A stretch of DNA of 29,331 bases from Rhizophagus sp. LPA8_4_AMF. Taxonomy: Eukaryota > Glomeromycota > Glomeromycetes > Glomerales > Glomeraceae. The stretch lies in contig JADRCO010000627.1 of the NCBI GenBank assembly GCA_021464525.1, forward strand, positions 1-29,331, written 5' to 3'. Of this stretch, positions 19,001 through 29,331 are shown in pieces (position 1 is the first letter of the stretch; every line of letters begins with the position of its first letter). Both the position numbers and the translations under genes were made by a program. The notes under the pieces are model-generated. The model was not told the DNA's origin. It made no database searches and was given only the letters and a program-made list of their open reading frames with translations.

Positions 19001-21895
19001 AGAGGTTCTGTGAGAACTTTTTTAAATGCTTTTTTTCTTCAATCAATTAACAATTATTCACCAATTTATAAAACCGAAACCATCCATAGTTCAGGCTAAA
19101 CTGGTCATGCTATTTCTAGCCGGAGTAGTTCAATTACTGATTATTTAGTCTAATAATATCATATTTATCTTTAGAATCTTTAGTACTTGAAACTAATTTT
19201 GTCATATTGCAAATTTGGTTTGTGCTTCATATTCATGCTATATGATTTTAACATCATGCATAAAGATCAATGTGATATTATATTTTACCTATTTAACAAT
19301 ATATTTATGCATTTATCTTTTATTTCCGTCATACACTTGATTATATTGTAAGTCTTTTTCGTATCTCTAGTTATCCCTTTCTTATTTCTATTTATTATTG
19401 TTTTGTATCTAGGATGGATTCCATATACTTATTCTTGCTAATACCAGAATTTAAATAACAGTGCCAAAATTTCTCTCAACTTATGGCTATGTTAAGAAAA
19501 TTGTCAGATATTAATATATGATGATTTTTTTACCTTTACGATAAAATATTATAATCAACTATAATTCTATATTTGGTGTTTTTGTAATAAATTTCTTTTC
19601 AAATGATTTTTTGATTCATAACTTTTAATAAGAAATAGAAAAAAAAAAAGAATAATATTTTTCGAATATTCAGAATGTATTAAATTAAATAGATTTTACT
19701 GTATATAATACTTGTTAGGATCGAACTATTTGATCAATTTAAAATTTTTGTAGATAATAATACGTTTTTTTCAATAATGATCTTAATAGTACATTTTATT
19801 ATTAAAATTATCAAATCAAATCTAGCAAATAATACTATAAATAATGCCTTTAAAGAAATGTGTATAGTTATTAACTTATTGTCCGATGTCGTTCTGCCCG
19901 CATGCTTATCGACCAATTAGATTTGTATTTAGTTTACGTTTTCATGTACATGTTACGTGATGTAAATAAATTAATTATGCTTCGGGTCTGAACGGTTTGT
20001 GTTTCCTAGTTAATAAAGTACGCAAAATAATTAGTACAACATCACATAATGTAATAAAATTTTGTAATTAATTTAATTGATTAAATATTTATGTCTGCTT
20101 TTACCAAAAAAAATTATTAAATATTACTATAATTTTCTCTCTCACGGAAGTAGATCTAATCGTTTTCGATAATTTACTTTATAGTAACATGATAATCAAT
20201 TTACAAATAATTTTGTGGTTAAACTTTCATATTTTTGGTAAATACTGTAGTTTTAATTTTTAATATCGACTGAAAAAAAATATTACTGTGCAATAATTAT
20301 TTACTTTACATTAACGTTTAAAAAATTACAAGATTTTGAAAATTAGCGATCACTAAAATGAGTTATAGTAATTAAAAAATATAATAAATTAATCAATTGC
20401 GAATTTAAATAAATCGGGATAAATAATTTGTCCCTCTATTAACGAATAAATGAAATTTGTAAATTTAAATAAATATTTTTGTGACAAATATAAATGGAAT
20501 GACCGAAGACGAATTACAGGTAAAATAAAATTCTGAATTTGTAATTAAGTGATAAATTATAATATTATATGGTCTTTTTATTATAACCTATAATTGTGAA
20601 AAAATAATTATACTTGAAAATAATAAATTATGATTCTATCTTTATAATATAATTTTTACTCTGTATAATGATATTTCTTATTGAAATTTAAATTAATATT
20701 TAGACTAAGTCGTTAATTCAATTAATGGACTAAAACTAGGGAACGAAAACGTCCAGAGCAGAAGATCTTATACGAAATTTAATAAATCTAAGAAACGAAA
20801 AAATTTTATTTAATTTGTATTTTTTTGTATTTGCTTTAAAATTACAAAAAACATGGTTCAACTACTCAATTATTCAAGAAAAAATTTTTTTTCCCAAGTG
20901 GTTCAGAAAAAAAAAAATAAATTTAATCGTGTCAAGTACAAAGTTTAATAAATTGGCAATCAATAAATCACGTGTAAGATCATCACGTGGGAGGCGTCAC
21001 CTGCGCTGGACTAAATACTAAATTCATCATTTATAAGTATTAAACAAAAAATCACTAAAATCGAAGTCTTAAAAAGCAAATAAATATAAAATTAAATTCT
21101 TTAAACCATTTTTAAAAATAAATTAGTTTCTAGATTATCGATACCATCCTGTGTACCACATACATCCTGCATGTGGGTTTTCATTTTTTTTTTAATAATT
21201 TTTTTTATTTGTTGCCGTGACCAATCCATCCTATTAGTTTTTAAATTCAAATAAATTTTTTGCTTAAATTTTTTCTTAGAAAAAAAAGAAATTTTATTAA
21301 AGGGAATTTTTTTTTTAAACAAAGAAATTTTACTCTATGCAAAGAGTATTTTACTTAATTTAACTCAACCCTTTTTTTTAATTTGTTTTTTTTCTTTTGT
21401 TACCTTTTATGTATGAAAAATTCAAACGTGAATTCCCTAACAGGTTAATGTGGGAAAAATTATGTTAATCGTTGCGCCATGAAAATTTTAAAGTAATCAC
21501 AAAAAAACATTCTTTTATTCTTATTTGCAATAATAATGTGTTACATAAGCTTTTAATTGAGACAAATATTGAATACAAGGTTGTATAAATGTATAAAATA
21601 CAATGAAAAGGGATCAGGAGCTATGTGTGACATCCGATTATCATAAAGGAAATGTTACACACAAAGTGATTACACAGCCCCCATTCATACTAAGAAAATC
21701 AGGTATCATTGTTATATTATTTCTTTTGTTAAAAAAATGATAAAAATTTGTTATACATCTTTTTGACGTAAAAATAATAAATATATTAGGAAGGTGATTA
21801 ATTAGAAGAAAGTAAGGGATATTTTTTAATTTATGATAAAAAATTAGGGGATAGGTTTTATATATGTTTAAAAGGAATGAGAATGATCTTCATAT
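19001..21895. other. Long gene-free AT-rich region
   Basis: No supportable gene. Two TCACGTG E-box words at 20968-20974 and 20983-20989, 15 bp apart, lie just before a short GC-richer patch (gggaggcgtcacctgcgctgg). The 68-codon plus frame at 20815-21021 and the minus frames at 19734-19916 and 21101-21322 are A/T-driven (Lys, Phe, Ile, Asn) and are not called. Confidence 0.6.
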
Positions 21896-22399
21896 TTAAA
21901 AATATGTTCCTAAATTTCTTGAACTTCCAGCCGGAAAAATTAAAGATTCGAAATCTCTATTGTTATCAAAATTTGTTCCATTAAAAAAATTATCCTCAAA
22001 TTGATTATTAACTACTTGTGAGATATTTATTTGACTGATTCTATTAATATTCTCGTTCATATTTTGGTTGATATTATTCGCATTATTAGCCAAATTTATG
22101 AATTGTTGTCTTTGAGAACGAGTGGTTCTTAAACTCCAAATTTTACTAGTTGCTAAATTGATTAAATATTGATCACGTATTTGCAATCGTTGCGCTTCCA
22201 ATTTTACATTTCGTTTCATTAAGTTTAGCCCCGTTAATCTTTGAATCCTTTTACCAATTCTTGTTTGAGCCGCAAGTACATTTGGATTATTATTATATGG
22301 AAGTTGATGAATAATGCTATAATTTATATGATTTAAGAAATCACGTAGAATTGACTGAATAGAAACATTCAAAGCTTTTTTGTTTTGTTGGGAATACAT
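21896..22399 (-). CDS. Hypothetical basic, Asn-rich protein
   Basis: 167 codons from the ATG at 22397-22399 to the stop at 21896-21898. The frame stays open upstream to 22525, but that part is a T/A homopolymer region that contains a TATATAAAG, so the inner start is preferred. Residues about 1-100 are basic and look helical (SIQSILRDFLNHINYSIIH, RIGKRIQRLTGLNLMKRNV, RLQIRDQYLINLATSKIW, TTRSQRQQFINLANNAN). The tail is Asn-rich and ends EDNFFNGTNF...ESLIFPAGSS. There is no signal peptide and no membrane segment in this form. No known family is recognised; a DNA- or RNA-binding role is only a guess from the basic helices. A degenerate paralogue lies inverted at 23858-24281, and its conserved blocks support real coding. 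Confidence 0.65.
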   Translation of the reverse strand: MYSQQNKKALNVSIQSILRDFLNHINYSIIHQLPYNNNPNVLAAQTRIGKRIQRLTGLNLMKRNVKLEAQRLQIRDQYLINLATSKIWSLRTTRSQRQQFINLANNANNINQNMNENINRISQINISQVVNNQFEDNFFNGTNFDNNRDFESLIFPAGSSRNLGTYF

Positions 22400-22450
22400 A
22401 TGAGGTAATTTATTTAAAAAGAAGGATTGGTTTGGAACAAACGACAGAAT

Positions 22451-22459
22451 CTTTATATA
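22451..22459 (-). promoter_or_regulatory. TATA box of the Asn-rich gene
   Basis: TATATAAAG on the minus strand, 52-60 bp upstream of the preferred ATG (22399), between poly-A/T runs. It supports the inner start over the longer reading frame. Confidence 0.4.
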
Positions 22460-22681
22460 TTTTTTTTTTTTAAAAAAAAAAAAAAATTGGAAAACAAGTG
22501 AGGCAACTAGGAAAAAAATATCCAATATTTATATGCAAAATTCATTGACTATTTTATACAATATGTTATGAGTCATAAAGAAATATGTATTAAAATGGAT
22601 AATACGTGGAGTGTAAATATTCGTTATAGTATGTTACAAATAACAATAAAAGAAAGTACGCACCTTCTAATAAGATTATAG

Positions 22682-22689
22682 TGACGTCA
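22682..22689. promoter_or_regulatory. CRE-like palindrome TGACGTCA
   Basis: Perfect TGACGTCA about 285 bp upstream of the Asn-rich gene's ATG. This is the consensus of CREB/ATF-type bZIP factors. A single site is suggestive only. Confidence 0.3.
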
Positions 22690-23354
22690 TACATTGTAAT
22701 AAAAAGTAAAAAATAAAATAAATATCATGTTTTAATGCAAGTCTGGGTTCTGGTCAGCGACCTGAACACAAAGAAAAATATAAAATGATTGATACGCTTT
22801 ATTCCAACTTCCAAAAGTTCATGTGTATAATACTGTATAATACATTATATTCAATAAAAAATGGTAATTATTAGTAATAGTCAATTAATACATTTAGATG
22901 ACTTTATCAAAATTCTGATTCAAAATTCTGGTTACAGTATATTCTAAATTAAAATCTGAGAATTCTTATCATGGGTCGGTACTTGGTAATGTTATTAAAG
23001 TCTTATAGGTACGCAGTATTGTCGCACAAGATCAATCATTTATCTTTCTGATTAAGTAGCTTTATAATAAAATTATAGGAGGCTCTAAAACGTCAATTAA
23101 GTATTATACTGTAATGAATAAAGAGATACCGTTAGTAAATAGTAACTCTTTTTAGTTAATAAAATTGAAGTTTGGCGTAAATTTTATCATAATTTAAGTT
23201 GTTGTTTCCTAAAAATCATTCATTTTTTTTTTTGTATATGAATGTTTACTACATAAATTTTAAAATCAATGTCAATTATACAAATATGCTAAATTTGTAT
23301 ATTTTGTCTAATAACTATATCCGAAAATTTCCCAATTTTTATTATGTTTTTGTT
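22690..23354. other. Spacer, nothing recognised
   Basis: AT-rich and without an ORF or repeat that can be matched in the window. Confidence 0.5.
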
Positions 23355-23401
23355 GGGGCGGGGTGAATTTAATACGTTGGGGTTAATGGGGGCCTGGGGG
23401 G
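23355..23401 (+). other. G-quadruplex-like G-run cluster
   Basis: Five G-runs of four to six on the plus strand: 23355-23358, 23360-23363, 23379-23382, 23388-23392 and 23396-23401, with loops of 1, 15, 5 and 3 bases. In sequence this AT-rich such a cluster stands out. The last four runs can form a four-tetrad quadruplex with one long loop. It lies between the two inverted members of the Asn-rich family. Confidence 0.75.
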
Positions 23402-23857
23402 TTTCATAATCACCATATGTTACACACTTATTATACTTATTACAGTTGTTTTGAATGTAATATATTTACCTAATGCAAATCATAGAAAGTTATCATCTAT
23501 GAACAAGAATTATTAGTAATATATACTAGCATAATATAATTAAATTTTAATTACTTTATAAATTTCCTGTTTTAATCATTTAAATCAAACTTAAATTTAT
23601 ATAAATTATTAATAAAGTTTATTTATGATGGGTGATTTATTAGTCACTAAATTTAATACACACTAAAATTAATATATTATCTTTTATTTATAAAATGGTA
23701 CCTACAAACCTTACGTCCCTAAAAAAAAGATGATAAACAAATTTAGATCGCCCCGTTAAATGAAAGATAATCTTGATCTTTTAAGAATGAATGAACAGAA
23801 CTTCAATTCTTTCAAAGTTGAATGATTTATTAATTCGTATAATAATAATATCTGTCA
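23402..23857. other. Spacer, nothing recognised
   Basis: AT-rich, no coding signal. The 78-codon minus frame at 23781-24017 is antisense to the degenerate paralogue that follows and is not called. Confidence 0.5.
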
Positions 23858-24281
23858 GTTTTCTTAATAATAATATCAATACTATCAATACTGCGACATA
23901 CATAAGAAACGGTATATAGTATAGGCAATTAATGATCGGAAAATGTCTAATAAAACGGGACGTAGTACAACATAGTAGTACGCGAAAATCGATTACAAAT
24001 ATCAGATATGTAATCAACGTATAATAAATTTAGCAACGAACATAATTTGGAATTTCTCTTAACAACATCTCAGTCAAAAGGATTATTTTACAGCTTTAGC
24101 AAATTGTAACGTACTTCACGAATTAACAACATGGTGGAATACCGTTGACAGAATCTTTCAAATAACTGCGTCGCAAATAATTACTAATAATACGGTTGAG
24201 GACAACCTTTTTAACGGTGTTAACTTTCATGACGTCAATAGCATCGAACCTTTAATATTCTCAGCCGGGTCTTTTCCTTAA
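23858..24281 (+). pseudogene. Degenerate paralogue of the Asn-rich gene
   Basis: Blocks matching the 21896-22399 protein appear in order on the plus strand but in shifting frames: NTINTATYIRNG (like NHINYSIIHQL), LIKRDVV (like LMKRNVK), RLQISDM (like RLQIRDQ), INLATNIIW (like INLATSKIW), TTSQSK and ANCN (like TTRSQRQ and ANNAN). The final frame then runs ITASQIITNNTVEDNLFNGV and NFHDVNSIEPLIFSAGS to TAA at 24279-24281, matching EDNFFNGTNF...ESLIFPAGS. Several stops and indels make it a pseudogene. The pair is inverted, about 1.5 kb apart, which fits an old inverted duplication. Confidence 0.68.
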
Positions 24282-27280
24282 ATGAATTTATCATAATGAG
24301 TCAATTCCTTCATTCAAATTCGAAATTTAGATTATCGCGGGAGAAGCAATGCGCCGCTTGACCTTCATAGTTCATTCACTGTATATTAGGTTTAAATAAT
24401 CATGCGATATCGCAAAGTATCGTCGCAAAGCATAATCATTTTTAAATATCAATTTATTTCTTTATTAAATCACCTTTAAAAAATTTGAATATCAGATTTC
24501 CATCAAAATTTTCCCATAATAATTTAGATTATTATGCGTTACGTTTGATTTTCTATCGCAGTAAATAATATTTTATATCATAAAACAATTCTATTGATTT
24601 TAGACCCTTCATGAACTCAAAGCGGAAAGATAATTATACAATAAAAATGTTTATTGAAATTATATTCTTTATGTAATATTTGGACGGAATGTAATATTGA
24701 TTATTTTGTATTGCACAGAAATATTTATTATATAATTTTCCTTTTTCGCAAGTAAGGTATATCTAGAAATAAAAATTCACAACAATTATAGCTCATAAAG
24801 AAATCTCTCATACACAGTATAAAAGATCATTTTAAACAATCAGTATGAACCATAAAATTTGGCCCATAGTATGATGGTGCTACTGTAAAAAAATGTGTTG
24901 CCTAGTTTTAAATGGGAAAATTATATGGTGAATTACATGTTTTCATGGATTTCCTAACTTTTGAAATTGTATAAATATATATCGTGCGTAAAACTTTATT
25001 TAAATTTTGGTTTATTATAGAAAATGTCGAGCATAAACTATCGACGAAATAATTTATTAAAATATTCTAATTTTTTTTTTTCAATTAAAAAACAAGCCCG
25101 TCTACTAAAATGGACATATCGCTAAAATATTATTAAAATTGGTCGTAAACTAATTAGCCAATCATTATTGATCTATCATGTGATCGGCGGGAAGGTGAAT
25201 TTTTAACCGATTAAACGAATGATTTTGGCCAGATTAATTGGGCAATAATTTAAAATTTAATGGGATGCCAAATTATTAATTATTATCTAATTGATGACTA
25301 CTTTTAATAAGGAAATATATATTATGCGACAAAATAGTAACAAGATAGTGATAAATAATATATATCCTCTAGTAAAAAATTCGAAATGCCTTAGTCTATA
25401 CGCGGTCACAGTACTATAGAAAAGCATTAGCTTACATGTGGTTACTGCGCATTAAGACAAATTTCACAACCCGATCCAAAAAATCATTTTATAATTTGTT
25501 TTATAAATTTTAGTGAACTTTTTAACTATAATGTTAAATTTTAGTAAACATTTTGTAAGATAGAATTAATAAAATCAAATAATTACATTTGTAAAATTTC
25601 TTGTAAATACATTGTTAACATTTTGTAAATGCATCAATAATCTTTGTTAATTATGTAATTAAGACTTAGTAAATATATTATAAAACATTAATAAATATTT
25701 TTTTTCATAAAAGATTAATAAATGTAATAATAAAATTAATTAACGTTTTGTATTGAAGCAATATCAAATTTATATGACCTTGAATAAATACTATTATAAA
25801 ATTCATGAACGAATTGTGATGTACTGTTCGTATCAGCTTCACTTATATTCTTATAAAACAGATCATTTGTGCATTTTGAAGCTTATAAACCGGACATTCT
25901 AATATTGCTTGATTTATAATCTCAAATCTTTCAATAGCAATAAAAAAAATGATGATCATGGCTAAAGATTGATGTATACTGATATCTTCGCTAGCATGCG
26001 GGCAATACTGTATATTAATTTCATAATCTATAAAAAAAAAGAATGTTCATATTATTGACATGAACTTTCTAAAATGCTGATTTTATAACCTATATCTCAG
26101 TATAGCACTGATGCCAGTTTGTTCTCTATGAGTTCTAATCATTTGGTAAAATTTCTTCAACTTTTTTTTTGCTTTACATTTATTCAAATATAAATTTGAT
26201 ATATGTTCACCTAGTAAATGCAATATTCAGGGATAGATATATTAAAAGAGTTTACAACTAGATCTTCAACCAAACAACATCTTCTTCAGGTTTGAAAGAC
26301 TTTTCAACAACTGAATGAATCAATCATTCTTCAATGGTTGTTAAAGCATCATTTGTGAAAAAAAAAAAATGCCTCCGTCCATCAAATAGATGTATATGGT
26401 GTACTGCTAATAACGTTGTATCAAGCTTTGGATAATTGTATAAAGTGTCAACATTTGCCATGTGTTGCTCAAAACAAAAAACGACCCTTTTGTCTTAGAA
26501 ACATGTACAACATGTAAGACATCGTATATATGTAGTATAATAATGTATTCAATTGTATTGAAAATCACGTTGAAAATCATGTCAAGTGTATTGATATCAT
26601 ATTGAAAAGCACACATAATATCGATTTTTATTGAAGGAATACATTAATAAATGCATATACTATATTTGGAAACTCATTATTTTAGATGTATTAATAAAAA
26701 TATGCATAGGAAGTAAGAGCCCTACATTAAATATGAAATATATTATATGATTATAAACACTAGTATTTATTAACTATGATTTTATTATGTATTTTCGTCA
26801 CATTGATTTGCCCAATCAATCCATTACTATAACACAAATTTAATTTACTTATATTTAACTCACATGATAATTAGAAACAAGGCCGTTGAATTTTGTTTTG
26901 CATTGTTTCCCAGTGTAGCTGAATCCACAACTATGATTTACATTTTCTGTAGCTGTGTTCCAGAAATTTTTTCTGTTGCAGTCGGACATTATTTGATTTT
27001 TTGTGGAACAATATTTCTGAAGTACGCAACTGGATCTCCTGTATTTATCAAAGTTGCATAGATTCTTGCAATGATAATTAATATGTAAATACAGAAGATT
27101 CTCAATATCTGTTTCAATGTGTCTAATAAATAATACATAATAGTTAATTAATGTTCCTGTGAGAATAATTTTCTTAAAAATTAAAATATCGCTTAAATAC
27201 TATTATTGATCATATCATTAACACTATCAACACCCAACATTTTATTATAAGGTTTTATTGCTGAATCACTTAAGAAATTT
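24282..27280. other. Long gene-free region
   Basis: Mostly AT-rich with no supportable gene. 25500-25760 holds degenerate words of the type acattttgtaaa and agtaaa repeated irregularly. Parts of 26100-27060 have a slightly coding-like minus strand and may be the eroded tail of the transposase fragment at 27281-27818, but no motif was found. The plus frame at 26864-27061 and the minus frame at 26407-26616 are not supported. Confidence 0.5.
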
Positions 27281-27818
27281 CTATTTTATGTTGAAGTATT
27301 GAAAGTTCATATTTTCCGTGGTTAGATGGTTTCTGTTGAAGATAAATGAATCATCATTAAACATGGCAGTCTGATATTGTGAAACTATCAATATGACTTG
27401 GTAACTTTTATCATATTCTTGGGTATACAAATGTTTCCAATGCTGTCCAAAAATCTTTTTCTGCATTACAAGTATGACATCCTTTATAACACTATTTCTT
27501 TTTAGTTCAGCTAAGTCATTACCTTGTGGCAAATTGGTAGTTACATTTCTAAGACTAGACTTGCAATGACTGAACTAGTCATTTGCTTCCTTGTACTGTA
27601 AATCCTTTATATCCCTTTTCTGGTTGCTTCATGTCATAGCATTGACAAAAGGTGCTACCACCAAATGGTACAAACCAAGAACAAAATTGATTTTTAAGTA
27701 GCTTTCTTTTATCTAAAGGTAAATTTCCAATTTTTATATAAATAGCTCCTAGTGAATGATAGACATTGCAAAATGTCTCAAAATCATTATAATAGAGGCA
27801 GATATAATCATCAGGATG
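27281..27818 (-). pseudogene. Decayed tnp2/Plavaka-like transposase fragment
   Basis: On the minus strand, from 27818 downwards, one frame reads PDDYICLYYNDFETFCNVY, HSLGAIYIKIGNLPLDKRKL and FVPFGG. After frame changes come PQGNDLAELKRNS (from 27532) and, in another frame, GCHTCNAEKDFWTALE. The sequence IxIGNLPxxxRK...FVPFGG...LPQGNDLA..KR....GCxTCxxxKDxW matches the transposase core found in CACTA-type tnp2/Plavaka elements of fungi, from family recall. Frameshifts and stops show it is dead. The element's ends and target duplication were not found. Confidence 0.6.
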
Positions 27819-28994
27819 GACTATTCTTTATGGTATAGGCAAAATTAAAAATTTGATAAATATGGCTGTGAATACAATTTGTTTGTTGAAGTTGTTACAG
27901 AATTTAGTGGGACTTCAAATAAATTAGTAAGATATTTTGAATATTGAATGTCTTACAGTTGTGTTTTTTTGAAAACACTTCTTAAATTTATGAAATCAGA
28001 CACTGAAATGGGTATGTTCCTTCCATATCTACATAGTTTTCCTCATTAAGAGTAATCTGTATTTACTATTTAGTGATGTATAATTTATCATTGTATGGAG
28101 GTCGTATGTATATAAAACATATATTTGTAAAATTTACTTGGCTATTCTTTAATTATTGTCTAAATAATCATTTCAATGTAATTATTTTTCTTATACAATA
28201 ATATTAGTGGTGGCCTGCAAGAAAGAAAAGAAAATAAAACTTCTGACATTTTTTTTTTAAAAAAAGTTCATTCCACAAAAAAAAAGAAATATAAATTGTA
28301 ACAATCTTCTAATTATTTGTTAAAAATCTTGGATTATTAAACTATTTAATTATATGTAATAATAAGTTTGTATAGATGCCAAATAATTGATGTTGGCTGA
28401 AAAAATGTTTACTAATTTTTATTTATAATTATTTGTTTGTTGAATTACATGTAGAATACAAAATTTCTATATGTAAATTTTCCCCTTATATTAATTTTAT
28501 CAATCCAATCTGAAATGAATCTTTTTCTATATGATTATATGAGTAATTTAACTTATATTTATTCTATATTATGTTTATATGTAAACTATCTCTCTTTAAT
28601 ATCAAATGTTAATTAAATAGCTAATATGATAAAAGAGATATTATAATTTACAAGGATGAAATATATATATGTATACTTATTATTTGGGTGCTTTAGACTA
28701 TAGTTATTTTTTTATTAATTTTTATGCTTCTATCACTGGAAGAATTATATGTATAAAAATCTTTAGTGTTTTTGAAATCACATAATAAAAAGTTACCACG
28801 AATCTTCTAGTGTGAAATACATTATTCTCATCTTTTAGTTTTTGATTATTGTTATATATTTTTTTTTTTGAAAAAAAAGGATTGCTTTGTTTTGTTTATT
28901 TTTTACTATAAAAGTTGATTATGACAATTTGTGCCCATAATAACTATCATATTTTTTCTACTAAACATTAGCATTTTGAGTTGACAAGGAATTT
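27819..28994. other. Gene-free AT-rich region
   Basis: No ORF worth calling. It includes A/T homopolymers and probably the eroded 5' part of the transposase fragment near 27820-28020, where no motif could be read. Confidence 0.5.
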
Positions 28995-29018
28995 GTGTCA
29001 TTAGTAATTATCTTCTAT

Positions 29019-29189
29019 AATAGGTTTAAAATAATTGATAATTTCATTCAAGAAAAGCAATTAAAATACGATGGATGTGGTCATGTATTTGAATGGATAC
29101 CATTTAATGAGCTTATTATTATTAGAATAATTGAGATGAGTGCTGGAAAAAGGAACCAAATTGAAATTTTTTTCAAAAAAAGTTCTTAA
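29019..29189 (+). pseudogene. Kinase N-module remnant
   Basis: The frame reads FKIIDNFIQEKQLKYDGCGH then VFEWIPFNELIIIRIIE and stops at 29187-29189. IDxFIQxxQLK and FEWIPxNxL are the hallmark of the kinase N-module seen in genes B, C and D. The knuckle, glycine loop and lysine are gone, and only about 50 codons remain. A tataatag acceptor-like end precedes it at 29016-29023. It is an isolated dead module about 13.5 kb from gene D. Confidence 0.7.
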
Positions 29190-29194
29190 CACAG

Positions 29195-29331
29195 GTCAAA
29201 ATTAGTTAAATAGGGTATCAATAGGTTATAAATAAGTTATCAATCAGCTATCAATCGGCTACCCTATTGGTAGCCTATTGAACTTGCGCCATAATCCGTC
29301 ACCAATCAGGCAGGCCGATTGATAGCTGATT
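29195..29331. repeat. Inverted-repeat element at right edge
   Basis: aatcagctatcaatcggc (29242-29259) is the exact reverse complement of gccgattgatagctgatt (29314-29331), which ends at the last base of the window. Inside, ggctacc/ggtagcc form a smaller hairpin around ctatt (29257-29275). The word tatcaat recurs three times between 29216 and 29255. This looks like a MITE or one end of a larger inverted-repeat element that continues beyond the window. Confidence 0.75.

Noticed and set aside
20815-21021. 68-codon plus-strand frame
   Set aside because: Lys/Phe/Ile/Asn composition expected from AT-rich DNA, no motif, no paralogue; kept only as part of the gene-free region.
24230-24237. TGACGTCA palindrome
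   Set aside because: Lies inside the degenerate coding sequence of the Asn-rich paralogue, where it is read as part of FHDVN; probably coincidental.
26407-27061. Minus frame at 26407-26616 and plus frame at 26864-27061
   Set aside because: No motif or splice context. They could be shadows of an eroded transposase tail, but nothing could be matched.

Overview
The window looks like nuclear DNA of an arbuscular mycorrhizal fungus (Glomeromycotina, most like Rhizophagus). It is very AT-rich, with short 60-100 bp GT-AG introns, abundant decayed transposon-like sequence, and the lineage's expanded kinase family. Members carry a CxxC..CxxC knuckle, then the block NWTSGNxxIDxFIQ, then EWIPYxxF leading into a protein kinase domain. 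The species call rests on family recognition, not on a search.

Layout. 1-280 is a dense cluster of perfect palindromes and hairpins. 422-2154 (+) is a decayed multi-module kinase pseudogene (A). 3341-5008 (+) is an intact kinase gene (B) with 3-4 exons. 5338-7540 holds a direct duplication that grades into long polypurine tracts. 7643-10364 is mostly gene-free and ends with a tandem 3'-flank element. 10365-14396 (-) is a seven-exon kinase gene (C) whose exons join in frame to 1,201 codons. 14397-15127 is a divergent promoter region. 15128-15655 (+) is a truncated kinase N-module gene (D). A 457-bp hAT-like MITE with an 8-bp target duplication (15719-16175) lies just beyond it.

From 16.7 to 19.0 kb are decayed coding fragments, including a Crinkler (CRN) N-terminal remnant. 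At 21896-22399 (-) is an unrecognised Asn-rich ORF, with a degenerate inverted paralogue at 23858-24281 (+) and a G-quadruplex-like tract between them. At 27281-27818 (-) is a decayed tnp2/Plavaka-like (CACTA) transposase fragment. At 29019-29189 (+) is another kinase N-module remnant, next to an inverted-repeat element that runs off the window.

The most striking object is gene C. It has six tandem copies of a knuckle-plus-kinase-N-lobe module, each ending on a phase-0 exon, followed by one complete C-lobe. Only the last module keeps a recognisable glycine loop and the VALK lysine. The other five look like pseudo-N-lobes that may act as binding or regulatory repeats. Pseudogene A shows the same architecture and shares a 3'-flank element with gene C. 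Gene D and the 29-kb remnant are N-module-only pieces, so the window samples several stages of module duplication and loss. No rRNA, tRNA or CRISPR array was seen.
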